Shown here one piece after another: positions 43,890 through 52,393 of a DNA stretch of 64,000 nucleotides. Each line of letters opens with the position of its first letter. Position 1 is the stretch's first letter. The notes under the pieces were generated by a model. The model was not told where the DNA came from and did no database searches. It saw only the letters and a program-made list of their open reading frames with translations. Position numbers and translations under genes: made by a program. This stretch comes from DASUUI01 sp964577965 (lineage in GTDB: Bacteria; Gemmatimonadota; Gemmatimonadetes; Gemmatimonadales; Gemmatimonadaceae), in NCBI GenBank assembly GCA_964577965.1, contig CAZOAT010000002.1:7881-71880 (forward strand), given 5' to 3'.

Positions 43890-44588
43890 ATGGCGCGAGC
43901 CGCCGCACCGCTGGCAGTTGTCGTCGCTGCCGTTGCGCTGGCGTGCGGTACTCAGCCGGAAGAGCGTGCACCTGGTGCCGATACCACTGCGCTGGTCGCA
44001 CCGCCGCCGCCGGTTCCGGACGTCATCGCGATTCAGCACGACCGCGATTTCGAGCTCACGGGAGACACCATACCGGAGACGGTGCGTGTTCGCGGCACGG
44101 GCAACAGCTACGACTCGCTCGACGTGCGCCTCGAGGTACGGGCGCGTGATGGGACGGTTCTGTACGTGGATCGGTGGTCTTCACAGCTTTATTTCGTGTA
44201 CGAGGATCGGGCGCAATTTTCCGACGCAGAAGTCCTGCGCCGGGTGCGCGCACATCTGCAGCGGCTCGTGCACGACAGCTCCTACTTCGACCCGCGCTCT
44301 GGCAGGCAGCGCAGGCCGATCTTCCAGGTTGACCGGGATCACGTGGCATACTCGGTGGCCGAGCGTGACTGGCGCGACGAACATGGTGTTGCCGACACTA
44401 CCCGGCTCGAGCCGGAGGCGCACAGCGAGATCCGTGCAGCAGACGCGTCAGCTGAGCGCGTCGCGGGTCTGGTCTCGGAGTTGAATATGGTACCGTCGTT
44501 CACGTATTACGCCGGAGGCGAGGCCAACTACACGATTGCGTGGAGCCCCTCCGAGCGCAGGTTTTTCACTGTCAGAGCATGCTGCTGA
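43890..44588 (+). CDS. Predicted lipoprotein, unknown function
   Basis: 232 residues from ATG 43890 (GTG 43875 is the alternative). Signal sequence with lipobox VALAC (MARAAAPLAVVVAAVALAC), then a Pro-rich spacer ending VAPPPPVPDV. The folded part has ELTGDTIPETVRVRG, a VCBS- or dockerin-free beta-rich region, DSSYFDPRSGRQRRPIFQ and FTYYAGGEANYTIAWSPSERRFFTV. No family recognised. It lies between the transporter and msrA, in the same direction, with only short gaps. Confidence 0.65.
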   Translation: MARAAAPLAVVVAAVALACGTQPEERAPGADTTALVAPPPPVPDVIAIQHDRDFELTGDTIPETVRVRGTGNSYDSLDVRLEVRARDGTVLYVDRWSSQLYFVYEDRAQFSDAEVLRRVRAHLQRLVHDSSYFDPRSGRQRRPIFQVDRDHVAYSVAERDWRDEHGVADTTRLEPEAHSEIRAADASAERVAGLVSELNMVPSFTYYAGGEANYTIAWSPSERRFFTVRACC

Positions 44589-44609
44589 GGATCGCGGCCG
44601 GGGTTTGAG

Positions 44610-45110
44610 ATGAGAGAGCAGGTTATGGATGGTGGACGCCGGAAGGCGACGTTCGCAGCAGGCTGCTTCTGGGGCGTCGAAGCGGCTTTTCGAAATACGG
44701 AGGGTGTGACCGGGACCAGGGTCGGCTACGCCGGCGGCCATACACAGAACCCGACCTACGAGCAGGTCTGCTCGGACACGACCGGTCATGCTGAAGCGGT
44801 GGAGGTCGAGTATGACCCTGTCCGCGTCAGCTACGAGGATCTTCTGAGGGTCTTCTGGGAGAACCACGACCCGACCCAGCGGAACAGGCAGGGCCCGGAC
44901 GTGGGCTCGCAGTACCGATCCGCTGTCTTCTGGCACGGCGACGACCAGCGCAGGACCGCGGAGCAGTCGAAAGCGGCAGAGGAAGCCTCGGGAAGACACT
45001 CCCGCGCGATCGTTACGGAGATCGTCGAGGCGACTCCGTTTTACGAGGCTGAGGACTACCATCAGCAGTATCTCGAGAAACGCGGACTGGCGACCTGTCG
45101 GATTCTCTGA
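44610..45110 (+). CDS. msrA: Peptide methionine sulfoxide reductase A
   Basis: Reduces methionine-S-sulfoxide in proteins, using thioredoxin. 166 residues. The catalytic cysteine is C19 in AGCFWGVEAAF. GVTGTRVGYAGGHTQNPTYEQVCSDTTGHAEAVEVEYDP and DYHQQYLEKRGLATC, with a likely resolving cysteine near C163, complete the family pattern. No signal peptide, so cytoplasmic. The start ATG 44610 is 21 nt after the lipoprotein gene. Confidence 0.95.
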   Translation: MREQVMDGGRRKATFAAGCFWGVEAAFRNTEGVTGTRVGYAGGHTQNPTYEQVCSDTTGHAEAVEVEYDPVRVSYEDLLRVFWENHDPTQRNRQGPDVGSQYRSAVFWHGDDQRRTAEQSKAAEEASGRHSRAIVTEIVEATPFYEAEDYHQQYLEKRGLATCRIL

Positions 45111-45243
45111 CCACGGACGGCTCAGACCGCACAGAACCAGTCAGGACGGTGGGACGCGCCAATCGCTGGCACGCCTGTACCGGCCGCCGGCGCTACGGCC
45201 AGCGCCTTGCAAGTAATGCAGCGTGACTCACTCGGGGGCCGCA

Positions 45244-45699
45244 ATGCCGGACACGAACGACCACACGCGGGCAGCTGCGCCGGCGGTGGGGGATCGGCGG
45301 CACACCCGCGGGGGGAGCCTTGACGGCTTGACCGTACGGGACGCTGATCTGGAACCGAAGCGCGGCATCCGGTACGTCGCCTGGCTGTTCAAGACGATCG
45401 CCGTGCTGCTGCTGGCCGTTATGGTGACCGAGCTCGCTATCGCGCTCACCGACCCTGCTTCGGCCGGCGCAGGGATGCTCCTTGGCGAGTCAGTGAGGCT
45501 TCTGGCGCTTGCCGGATTGCTCTGGGGCGCGGCCGATCTGGCGCTGATGCTCATCCAGTCGCACTATGACCTGAGGGCGACCCGGATTCTCCTGGCGCGG
45601 CAGAACGCGCTCATGGAGCGGGTGGCCGGCGCGCAGGAGGAGCCAGCCACGGCGACCGGGAAGGAGCCGGCGATGCATTTGCACCGGGAGGGGCGTTGA
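45244..45699 (+). CDS. Small membrane protein, unknown function
   Basis: 151 residues from ATG 45244 (GTG 45223 is possible; a GGGGG stretch favours the ATG). Two membrane helices at about residues 47-69 (LFKTIAVLLLAVMVTELAIAL) and 82-103 (VRLLALAGLLWGAADLALML), joined by a short loop, then a charged tail with a coiled-coil-like RILLARQNALMERVAG. No known family. A TTGA overlap couples it to the next gene. Confidence 0.6.
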   Translation: MPDTNDHTRAAAPAVGDRRHTRGGSLDGLTVRDADLEPKRGIRYVAWLFKTIAVLLLAVMVTELAIALTDPASAGAGMLLGESVRLLALAGLLWGAADLALMLIQSHYDLRATRILLARQNALMERVAGAQEEPATATGKEPAMHLHREGR

Positions 45700-45965
45700 C
45701 TACGAGCAAGGAAACGAACTGGATGGACCACCCGGTGCTGAGGCGCCTGGTCCATGAGATCAACGGCCTGTCCCTCGCCGAGCGGATCACGATCGTCAAA
45801 GGCCTTGTACCTGCGATTGCCGACGAGCTATCGGACCGCGAATACGACGGCTTCGTGGAGGCCATACGGCTCAAGGGCGAGCGCTTCCACGAAGCGCAGT
45901 CGCATCCGGGCGAGGGTCGGTCGAGCAGGACCGTGCCGGGCGAGAGGGATCTCGAACGCCGGTAG
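45696..45965 (+). CDS. Small cytoplasmic protein, unknown function
   Basis: 89 residues starting at TTG 45696, overlapping the preceding stop by 4 nt. A helical middle, HPVLRRLVHEINGLSLAERITIVKGLVPAIADELSDREYDGFVEAIRLKGERF, has the regularity of a conserved domain, with a hydrophilic C-terminal tail. No signal, no membrane segment. Its partner is probably the membrane protein just upstream. Confidence 0.55.
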   Translation: MTTSKETNWMDHPVLRRLVHEINGLSLAERITIVKGLVPAIADELSDREYDGFVEAIRLKGERFHEAQSHPGEGRSSRTVPGERDLERR

Positions 45966-45975
45966 CGGAGGTCGG

Positions 45976-46004
45976 TTGCAGGGAGCGCCGACCCGGCGTA
46001 TAGC
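45976..46004 (+). promoter_or_regulatory. Candidate sigma70 promoter for the 53-residue protein
   Basis: TTGCAG at 45976-45981 and TATAGC at 45999-46004 are spaced by 17 nt. It lies about 60 nt before ATG 46065. Both boxes match the consensus at four of six positions, so this is suggestive only. Confidence 0.35.
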
Positions 46005-46064
46005 TCTGTAACCGCCGGGCACCGTAAGCCGTAGGGTTACTCGTCCCTCAACTCCGGGTGACTC

Positions 46065-46226
46065 ATGGCTGACAATCACGGCACAAAGGCCGTACGTGCA
46101 GGAATTTCCTTCGGCTCGGCACTCGCTATCGCGATCTCGTGGAGCACCCACCACTCGATACTGTGGGCGATACTGCACGGAGTTCTCTCGTGGCTCTATG
46201 TCATTTACTATGCGCTTACCAGATGA
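46065..46226 (+). CDS. 53-residue membrane miniprotein
   Basis: Short frame of 53 codons. It reads MADNHGTKAVRAGISFGSAL, then AIAISWSTHHSILWAIL, HGVLSWLYVIYYALTR. There are two hydrophobic stretches, 13-25 and 33-50, separated by a HH pair. The pattern SFGSALAIAISW..HHSILWAILHGVLSWLYVIYYA looks like a compact family of small inner-membrane proteins seen in several phyla, which I cannot name. It stands alone, with a candidate promoter, and is 63 nt before the aldo/keto reductase gene. The codon pattern and conserved-looking sequence argue for a real gene. Confidence 0.6.
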   Translation: MADNHGTKAVRAGISFGSALAIAISWSTHHSILWAILHGVLSWLYVIYYALTR

Positions 46227-46289
46227 ACACGGCTGGCGCTGGATCGGTCGCGGTCCAGCAAGCGGCCTGCGACTCACCACCAACAACCG

Positions 46290-47327
46290 ATGCGCTACCG
46301 AAGCTTTCCCGGCACTGACGTCACTGCGAGCGAGATCGGCTTCGGTACCTGGACTCTGTCCACCGGGTGGTGGGGGGAGAAGAGCGACGACGAGGCCGTG
46401 GTTCTTCTGCGCGAGGCGCTCGATGAACGCGGGATCACCTTCTACGACGCGGCTGACGCGTACGGCAACGGCCGCAGCGAGTGGCAACTGGCCGAAGCAT
46501 TCAGGGGCCGTCGGGACGAAGTGGTGTATGCCACCAAGGTCGGGTACGACATCTACGACGAGGAGGCGGCCCGCACGCGCCGCGGCCAGTCGGAGCTGCC
46601 GCAGAGGTTTGAGCGCGAATTTCTGCGTCATGCCGTAGAGCAATCGCTCCGCCGCCTCGAGACGGACCGCATCGATGTCCTCCAGCTGCACAACGTCAAG
46701 ATGGAGCACATCCGCGACCCCGCGGTGTGGGAGGCGCTGCGCGAACTGAAGCGGGAAGGGAAGATCCGCGTCTGGGGTGCGGCGTTCGGACCGGCCATCG
46801 GCTGGCTGTACGAATCAGTCGAGCTGTGCGAACGCGAGTCGGATATCGGCACTATCCAGATGATCTGGAACGTGCTGGAGCAGCACCCCGGTTCAGCGAT
46901 GATCGAGGCGGCGCGCGAGCATGCACCGAACTGCTGCTTCAACGTGCGCGTGACCCACGCCTCCGGGATGCTCGAAGGGCACTATACCGAGGACACGGTC
47001 TTCGCGGACAACGACCATCGGCGTCACCGGCCGCGTTCCTGGCTGATCAACGGCCTGCAGAAGATCCGCACGCTCGATTTCCTGACCGAGCGGATGACGC
47101 TCGGGCAGGCCGCGCTGAAATGGCTGCTCGCCGAGCCGCTGGTCGTGACCACGCTGCCGAACGTGTATGATGCAACTCAGCTCGCGGAGTTTGCGGCAGC
47201 GAGTGAGCTGCCGGATCTGAGCAGCGAGCAGCTGGAGCGCGTGGCGGAACTCGCCGCGCGCAACTTCGGGGTGGACGAGGAGCCGATGCGGTACAAGGGA
47301 ACCATGGAGCGGGCCGCGGCGTCATGA
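46290..47327 (+). CDS. Aldo/keto reductase
   Basis: 345-residue NADPH-dependent reductase of the (beta/alpha)8 AKR superfamily. The tetrad is visible as D53 (FYDAADAYGNG), Y58, K83 (YATKVG) and the histidine of LQLHNV. The N-terminus MRYRSFPGTDVTASEIGFGTW is standard. Substrate unknown; this group includes oxidoreductases of aldehydes and sugars. No ribosome site is obvious. The stop overlaps the FRG gene by 4 nt. Confidence 0.9.
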   Translation: MRYRSFPGTDVTASEIGFGTWTLSTGWWGEKSDDEAVVLLREALDERGITFYDAADAYGNGRSEWQLAEAFRGRRDEVVYATKVGYDIYDEEAARTRRGQSELPQRFEREFLRHAVEQSLRRLETDRIDVLQLHNVKMEHIRDPAVWEALRELKREGKIRVWGAAFGPAIGWLYESVELCERESDIGTIQMIWNVLEQHPGSAMIEAAREHAPNCCFNVRVTHASGMLEGHYTEDTVFADNDHRRHRPRSWLINGLQKIRTLDFLTERMTLGQAALKWLLAEPLVVTTLPNVYDATQLAEFAAASELPDLSSEQLERVAELAARNFGVDEEPMRYKGTMERAAAS

Positions 47328-48121
47328 GGACCGGGGAAGTCAGGACGCTGGGTGAGCTGGTTGACCGCGTTACACCCGAGCATCCTGACAAGGCTACCGG
47401 TCGCTGGCGCGATACCGGCGTGTACCGTGGCTCGCCAACGGCGCCGCGGCAACTGCTAACCAGCCTCGACCGGCTCGGTGGAGAGAATCCGCCGCACACC
47501 AAGGCTGACCTGGAAGCGCACATCCTCCGGAATTTCGCCCGCTACTCCCGTCCGCATTTTCCCACCGCGCCGACAAACGACTGGGAGCTTCTGGTCGCCG
47601 CGCAGCACCACGGCGTTCCTACGCGGCTTCTCGACTGGACCTACTCTCCGTTCGTCGCAGCTCACTTCGCCACGCTGCCGTACCGCGCGCGCGGCGATGA
47701 GCGTGATCGTGCGGTCTGGCGCCTCGACTGGCAGGCGCTGCATCGCAGGTTTGGTCTTCCCGAGCTGGCGCTTCTCATCACAGACCTCGAGCGGGAGCTG
47801 GGTGGCTCAGTGCCGTTCACCCCGTGGCGATTGTTCGAGGGCCGTTCCGAGCGCGACTTCGCCTGCATGCTGGAGCCGCCATCACTCGACGCGCGGATAA
47901 TCGCCCAGGCGGCAGTCTTCACGCTGTGCACCGACACGTCGCGGCCCTTTGATGTTTTCCTGGAGGGACACGGACTCGCCGACGCTCTCACGAAGTTCGT
48001 CATACCGGCCGCGGACGTGAGCCGCATTCGCGATCAGCTGGATCTGGTTGCGATCGACGAACGCCGCCTCTTCCCCGACCTGGATGGTCTCGCCGCGCAG
48101 CTGAGACGGTATTACTCGTGA
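47324..48121 (+). CDS. FRG-domain protein
   Basis: 265 residues with the FRG domain signature: VYRGSPTAPRQLLTSLDR near residue 33, and the hallmark AAQHHGVPTRLLDWTYSPFVAAHFAT at about 91-116. A second part (VWRLDWQALHRRF, DARIIAQAAVFTLCTD) completes a domain of the usual length. FRG is a domain of unclear function that is frequent in phage-defence and toxin-type genes. Here it is in a string of small housekeeping genes, coupled by ATGA on the left and GTGA on the right, with no toxin or antitoxin partner. Confidence 0.88.
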   Translation: MRTGEVRTLGELVDRVTPEHPDKATGRWRDTGVYRGSPTAPRQLLTSLDRLGGENPPHTKADLEAHILRNFARYSRPHFPTAPTNDWELLVAAQHHGVPTRLLDWTYSPFVAAHFATLPYRARGDERDRAVWRLDWQALHRRFGLPELALLITDLERELGGSVPFTPWRLFEGRSERDFACMLEPPSLDARIIAQAAVFTLCTDTSRPFDVFLEGHGLADALTKFVIPAADVSRIRDQLDLVAIDERRLFPDLDGLAAQLRRYYS

Positions 48122-48330
48122 GTCGCGGACTCGGCGGCGCGCTGATCGTGGTCGGGCTGGTGCTGATTCTGCTCGGTGGGCTGGCCTGGGTGGGGATGCT
48201 GGGATGGTTCGGCCGGCTTCCCGGCGACATCAGGCTGGAACGCGGAGCTACCCGTATTTACGTGCCGCTCGTCTCGATGCTGATCGTGTCGCTCCTGATC
48301 AGCCTGGCCGCATACCTGTTCCGGCGCTGA
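48118..48330 (+). CDS. DUF2905 small membrane protein
   Basis: 70 residues, two membrane helices (GGALIVVGLVLILLGGLAWVGM and VPLVSMLIVSLLISLAAYLF) around the family signature WFGRLPGDIRLERG. Matches DUF2905 in length and motif; function unknown. The start is GTG 48118 by the overlap with the FRG gene. The next gene begins 4 nt later. Confidence 0.88.
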   Translation: MSRGLGGALIVVGLVLILLGGLAWVGMLGWFGRLPGDIRLERGATRIYVPLVSMLIVSLLISLAAYLFRR

Positions 48331-48334
48331 GCCC

Positions 48335-48625
48335 GTGTCCGACAGCCTTTCACTCCGACTGCGTGTTCTCCCCGGTGCCCGGCGCGACGAGATCGCCGGC
48401 TGGTACGGCGACGCGGTCAAGGTGCGGTGTCAGGCACCAGCGCTCGATGGCCGCGCGAACGAGGCGGTTACTGAATTCCTCGCCGACGTACTCGGCCTGA
48501 GGCGCGCCGATGTCACACTCGTTCACGGACTGCGAGGCCGCGATAAAGTCGTCGAGGTCCGGGGGCTCACCGCCGGGGAACTGTACGCGCGCCTCGGTAT
48601 TCCTGCTCCGGCATCGCGGGCTTGA
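48335..48625 (+). CDS. DUF167 (YggU-like) protein
   Basis: 96 residues of family DUF167: LRLRVLPGARRDEIAGWYGDAVKVRCQAPALDGRANEAVTEFLADVLG, then VTLVHGLRGRDKVVEVRG. This small alpha/beta fold is common and of unknown function. The start is GTG 48335. The stop overlaps the Nudix gene by 4 nt. Confidence 0.9.
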   Translation: MSDSLSLRLRVLPGARRDEIAGWYGDAVKVRCQAPALDGRANEAVTEFLADVLGLRRADVTLVHGLRGRDKVVEVRGLTAGELYARLGIPAPASRA

Positions 48626-49122
48626 CCTCGAAACGTTCCCGCTCCGCTCTGATGGCGGCGCGCAGTGCTGCTGCCCGCCCGTCCGTCCGTACCGAGATCT
48701 CCTCCGGCGGCGTCGTGTACCGCAATCGCGCCGGACGCACCGATGTCGCACTGATCTCAGTGGGCGCTCCGGCGCGGTGGCAGCTGCCGAAAGGGCTTGT
48801 TGAACACGGCGAGAAGCCCGACGAGACCGCCGTCCGCGAGGTCCGCGAGGAGGCCGGTGTGCAATCGACCATTGTCGCTCCCCTGGATCGGATCGGCTAC
48901 TGGTACCAGCGTAGCGAGAACGGAGCGCGTGTCCGCGTGCGCAAGTTCGTACACTTCTACCTGCTCCGGTATCGCTCCGGTAACGTAAGGCAGCACGACA
49001 ACGAAGTCCTGGAGGCACGGTGGGTGCCTCTGGAGGATGCCGCGGGGATGCTCGCTTTCGCCAGCGAGCGCGCTGTGCTCGCCGAAGCCGCGCGGAAGCT
49101 CAGAGGCGAGCGGGACCGCTAG
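48622..49122 (+). CDS. Nudix hydrolase
   Basis: 166 residues. The Nudix box GX5EX7REVREEAG is complete from G58 to V80 (KGLVEHGEKPDETAVREV). About 23 basic residues precede the domain. Substrate unknown; it could act on nucleoside diphosphates such as diadenosine polyphosphates. The start ATG 48622 overlaps DUF167. Its 3' end overlaps the convergent aquaporin gene by 4 nt. Confidence 0.9.
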   Translation: MTSKRSRSALMAARSAAARPSVRTEISSGGVVYRNRAGRTDVALISVGAPARWQLPKGLVEHGEKPDETAVREVREEAGVQSTIVAPLDRIGYWYQRSENGARVRVRKFVHFYLLRYRSGNVRQHDNEVLEARWVPLEDAAGMLAFASERAVLAEAARKLRGERDR

Positions 49123-49847
49123 CGCGTCGCTTTCTTGTCGTAGGTCGGCCGCACGGCACCGTGGTCCACCGGTTCCGGTGGCGTGCGCAGGAAGAGGAAC
49201 TCGTACAGCAGTGCCGCCACCGCCCCGCCTATGAGCGGGCCGATCCAGAAGATCAGCTGCGCCTCGTACACGCCGCTTGCTACCGCCGGCCCGAAGGAGC
49301 GCGCGGGGTTGAGCGACGCGCCTGTCAGTGGCCCGATGGCAAGGATTCCAGCCGTCAGCGTGAGTCCGATCGCGAACCCCCCGACCTTCGGCGCCTTGGG
49401 ATCCACAGCGGTCCCGAATACCGCGAGCACCAGGAAGAACGTCGCGATTGCCTCGAGGATGATCGCCTGAGTGCCGGTGATGTCGAGCGAGACCGCCTGA
49501 CCTCCGCCCCGAGTGGCTTCGAAGAGTGCTATAGGGAACGTCGCCTTGAGCGCGTATGCTGCGGCCATGGCGCCGATCAGCTGACTCACGATGTACAGTC
49601 CGCCCATCATCGCCTCGATCCGCCTGGTCAGGAGGAACCCCAGTGTCACCGCCGGGTTGAAGTGCCCGGAGATGCGCATGAGCGCGGTGACCATCACCGC
49701 CAGGATCAGCCCGTGCGCGAACGCCACCTCCATCAGACCGCCGGGAGCGTTGGGCCCGAACGTGACCATGATCGCCGCGCCGCCCACGAAGACGAGCGCG
49801 AACGTCCCTATGAACTCGGAAACGAAGTGGCGAATCGCATCCCGCAT
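49119..49847 (-). CDS. Aquaporin-family channel (MIP)
   Basis: 242-residue six-helix channel. The two NPA motifs are HFNPAVTLG (about residue 63) and SLNPARSFGPA (about residue 180). The arginine after the second NPA is kept, as needed for the selectivity filter. Signatures such as EFIGTFALVFVGG fit the family. Whether it passes water, glycerol or another small solute cannot be read. The start ATG 49847 lies 59 nt from the end of the FabF gene, so it may belong to that operon. Confidence 0.93.
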   Translation of the reverse strand: MRDAIRHFVSEFIGTFALVFVGGAAIMVTFGPNAPGGLMEVAFAHGLILAVMVTALMRISGHFNPAVTLGFLLTRRIEAMMGGLYIVSQLIGAMAAAYALKATFPIALFEATRGGGQAVSLDITGTQAIILEAIATFFLVLAVFGTAVDPKAPKVGGFAIGLTLTAGILAIGPLTGASLNPARSFGPAVASGVYEAQLIFWIGPLIGGAVAALLYEFLFLRTPPEPVDHGAVRPTYDKKATR

Positions 49848-49906
49848 GCAGCCTCCGTGGTGCGCGGCAGGACCGCGCGGTAGCTACGACGATGTGTCCG
49901 TTGTAC

Positions 49907-51154
49907 TCAACTCTGCTGACGCAGCACCAGCGCGGCGTTGATGCCGCCGAAACCGAACGAGTTCGACATCACACACCCCGCGCGCTTCTCCCTGCCGTCG
50001 CCGGCAAGGTAGTCAAGATCGCAGGCGTCGTCCGCTTCGGTAAGATTCACCGTAGGCGGCAGCCACCCCCGCTGCATCGCCAGTGAGCATATCGCGACCT
50101 CAATCGCGCCCGACGCGCCAAGCGCGTGGCCATAGTATCCCTTCGTACCACTCAGTGCCATGCGGCCAGCGTGCTCTCCGAAAACCGACTTCACGGCCAG
50201 TGTCTCGGTCGGATCGTTGAGTGGCGTCGAACTGCCGTGCGCGTTGATGTACTCGACTTCGCCCGGTGAGACATGTCCGTCTTCCAGCGCCAGGCGCATT
50301 GCTCTGGCCGCCTGCGCGCCGTCGGGCAGCGGGGCAGTCATGTGATACGCGTCGTTGGTCGTGCCGTAGCCGAGAACTTCTCCATAGATGAGTGCTCCCC
50401 TCGCTTGCGCCCGCTCGTACTCCTCAAGGACCACGACGGCAGAACCCTCACCCATGACGAATCCGTCGCGCCGCTTGTCAAACGGACGGGACGCGCGTTC
50501 CGGCTCGTCGTTCGCCGTGGACATTGCGCGTATGAGCGCAAAGGCGCCGAAGCAGAGCGGAGCGAGCGGCGCTTCGGCACCGCCGCAGACCATGATGTCC
50601 GCGTAGCCGTCGCGGATCTGGCGGAACCCTTCGCCAACGGCGATGGTGCCGGATGCGCAGCTCATGGAGTTGGTCGAATTGGGACCGGTAAGGCCGAATT
50701 CGATCGCCACATTGCAGCTCGATGCGCCGCCGAAAACTCCCAGCGCGAGATAGGCGTCCACAGCCCGCAGTCCGTCCTTCAGGTACGCGGCCAGCTGGCT
50801 CTCGGCGTAACTGCATCCGCCGAGCGCGCTCCCCATCATCGAGCCCACCCGGTCGCGATCCTCGCGCTCCATCCTGAGACCGGAGTCTTCCATGGCCATT
50901 CGTGCCGCGACGAGTGAGAACTGCCCGAATCGATCGAGCCGCTTTGCGCGCTTCTGCTCCAGGTGATCGGTCGGCACGAAATCGCGGACCTCAGCGGCGT
51001 TTCTGCTGCGAAACGGAGTGGGGTCGAATCGGGTAACGCCCCGAACCGCCGAGCGCTGGCTCCGCAGCCCGTTCCAGAGGCCCTCCTTGCCGATGCCGAT
51101 TGGCGTCACCGCGCCTACACCCGTGATCGCCACCCGACGACGCTGCGTGTGCAT
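49907..51154 (-). CDS. fabF: Beta-ketoacyl-ACP synthase II-like (FabF family)
   Basis: 415-residue condensing enzyme. The triad is C166 (SMSCASGT), H306 (NAHGSSTPLND) and H343 (GTKGYYGHALGASG). FDPTPFRSRNAAEV and the ending SNSFGFGGINAALVLR are typical of FabF. Extends acyl chains with malonyl-ACP. Start ATG 51154; an in-frame start 60 nt upstream is a shadow of the SRPBCC gene. It is the last gene of a seven-gene operon with no acyl carrier protein or fabD/fabG next to it, unlike a usual fab cluster, so it may serve a dedicated lipid or polyketide route. Confidence 0.92.
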   Translation of the reverse strand: MHTQRRRVAITGVGAVTPIGIGKEGLWNGLRSQRSAVRGVTRFDPTPFRSRNAAEVRDFVPTDHLEQKRAKRLDRFGQFSLVAARMAMEDSGLRMEREDRDRVGSMMGSALGGCSYAESQLAAYLKDGLRAVDAYLALGVFGGASSCNVAIEFGLTGPNSTNSMSCASGTIAVGEGFRQIRDGYADIMVCGGAEAPLAPLCFGAFALIRAMSTANDEPERASRPFDKRRDGFVMGEGSAVVVLEEYERAQARGALIYGEVLGYGTTNDAYHMTAPLPDGAQAARAMRLALEDGHVSPGEVEYINAHGSSTPLNDPTETLAVKSVFGEHAGRMALSGTKGYYGHALGASGAIEVAICSLAMQRGWLPPTVNLTEADDACDLDYLAGDGREKRAGCVMSNSFGFGGINAALVLRQQS

Positions 51155-51155
51155 C

Positions 51156-51674
51156 TCAACTCCTGTTGTGTGACTCTGCGGCGCTCGCGAGGCCGGAAAG
51201 TGTGCGCGAGGCAATTCCGTGAATGAACACCGGTCCGATCACGCTGGTTGCGGCGAGCCCTCCTATGAGCGGCCAGCGTGGCCCGTCCCAGGCATGCACG
51301 ATTCGAACGAGTGTCGATCCATCCAGCGGTGAGAACAGCCACTCCACGTCCATGCCCGTGGTGATTCCTCCCACATGCCGGAAGCGGATCGCCGGCCGGT
51401 CGTGATCCACCGCCATCAGCGACAGCCACCAGGTTGGCCAGTTCGCGATCCAGAACGGGCGATTGGCAGCCATTTCCACGAGACCACCGTCGTCCTCCCT
51501 CTGGCGGAATCGCACGTACCTGTAGTGCGGGAGATGGCGGGGCCATCCTTCGACCTCGCTTGCGATCGCGAAAATCGCTTCGATCGGGGCGTGGACCAGT
51601 CGTTCGTCCACTGTCATCATGCGGCGGTTGAGCGGCATTACGCCGAGCGGCCCGATGGCCGGTGGGTGAGTCAT
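51156..51674 (-). CDS. SRPBCC/START-like (polyketide-cyclase-type) protein
   Basis: 172 residues. The sequence LVHAPIEAIFAIASEVEGWPRHLPHYRYVRF is the start of a helix-grip (SRPBCC, coenzyme Q-binding or cyclase-like) fold with its hydrophobic pocket, followed by FWIANWPTWWLSLMAVD and GMDVEWLFSPLDGSTLVRIVHAWDG. It binds a hydrophobic ligand; cyclase or carrier is possible. Coupled by ATGA with the methyltransferase upstream and ending 2 nt before fabF. Confidence 0.83.
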   Translation of the reverse strand: MTHPPAIGPLGVMPLNRRMMTVDERLVHAPIEAIFAIASEVEGWPRHLPHYRYVRFRQREDDGGLVEMAANRPFWIANWPTWWLSLMAVDHDRPAIRFRHVGGITTGMDVEWLFSPLDGSTLVRIVHAWDGPRWPLIGGLAATSVIGPVFIHGIASRTLSGLASAAESHNRS

Positions 51675-52393
51675 TGCGCGCCCTCTCGGTAAGAGTGTGC
51701 GGGGGTCCAGCTCGCGGTGATGCGGAAACCACGGCGCGAGTGCACAGCGGCATCCCTGCCGAGCGCCTGCCGCGCAAGCGACTGCAGCTCCGGAACCGTG
51801 TATCCGCGTCGGATGGACGCGATGCCGTCGTGCCGGCTCACGGGGTGAAAGCGGAGAGCGAAAGAGGCGAGCCACAGCCCGACGACGGCCAGTCGGCTGC
51901 GCCGGATGTCGCTCACTATCGCGCGCATCCGTGCCACCCGGTCGATCTCGCGAATGAGCTCCGCCGCGACAGTAGCACTGAAGTGGTGCAGCAGCTGCGA
52001 GCAGGTCACGATGTCCACGCTGTTATCGCGGAACGGGAGCGCGCCCGCGTCCGCAACCAGTGTGGCGGCTACGCGGGAGCTGCTCACGCGGGCGAGATCA
52101 TTCGAGGCATCCAGTCCCACGGTGAACAGGAGTCTGTCGCGACCGCGCGCGAGCGCCTGGGCGGCCCAGGGGATGTCGCCCAGCCCGGTTCCAACGTCGA
52201 GCAGCGACACACTTGCCGGAGCGCTGTCGAGAGCGGCATCGATCTCGCGGAGCACGGCGCGTGTTCCACCGAACAGCCGGTTCGACAGAGCGACGTCGCG
52301 CATCGATCTCCTCACGAGTGCTGGATCGAGCGTGCGGTCGTCCAGGATCTCCGGGTGATCGGCGCGCGGTGTCGTTGCCGAAAGGGCGGTCAC
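51671..52393 (-). CDS. SAM-dependent methyltransferase
   Basis: 240 residues. SAM motif I is SLLDVGTGLGDIPWAAQ. DAGALPFRDNSVDIVTCSQLLHHF is the rest of the class I core. The C-terminal LRFHPVSRHDGIASIRRGYTVPELQSLA is a stretch I associate with methyltransferases in type III polyketide clusters, though I could not verify this. The substrate is probably a lipid- or polyketide-like molecule. Start GTG 52393 by a 4-nt overlap with the flavin reductase. Confidence 0.85.
   Translation of the reverse strand: MTALSATTPRADHPEILDDRTLDPALVRRSMRDVALSNRLFGGTRAVLREIDAALDSAPASVSLLDVGTGLGDIPWAAQALARGRDRLLFTVGLDASNDLARVSSSRVAATLVADAGALPFRDNSVDIVTCSQLLHHFSATVAAELIREIDRVARMRAIVSDIRRSRLAVVGLWLASFALRFHPVSRHDGIASIRRGYTVPELQSLARQALGRDAAVHSRRGFRITASWTPAHSYREGAQ

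Noticed and set aside
47324..48330. Phage-defence or toxin-antitoxin island around the FRG gene
   Set aside because: No nuclease, antitoxin, integrase or mobile element nearby; neighbours are housekeeping-type genes.
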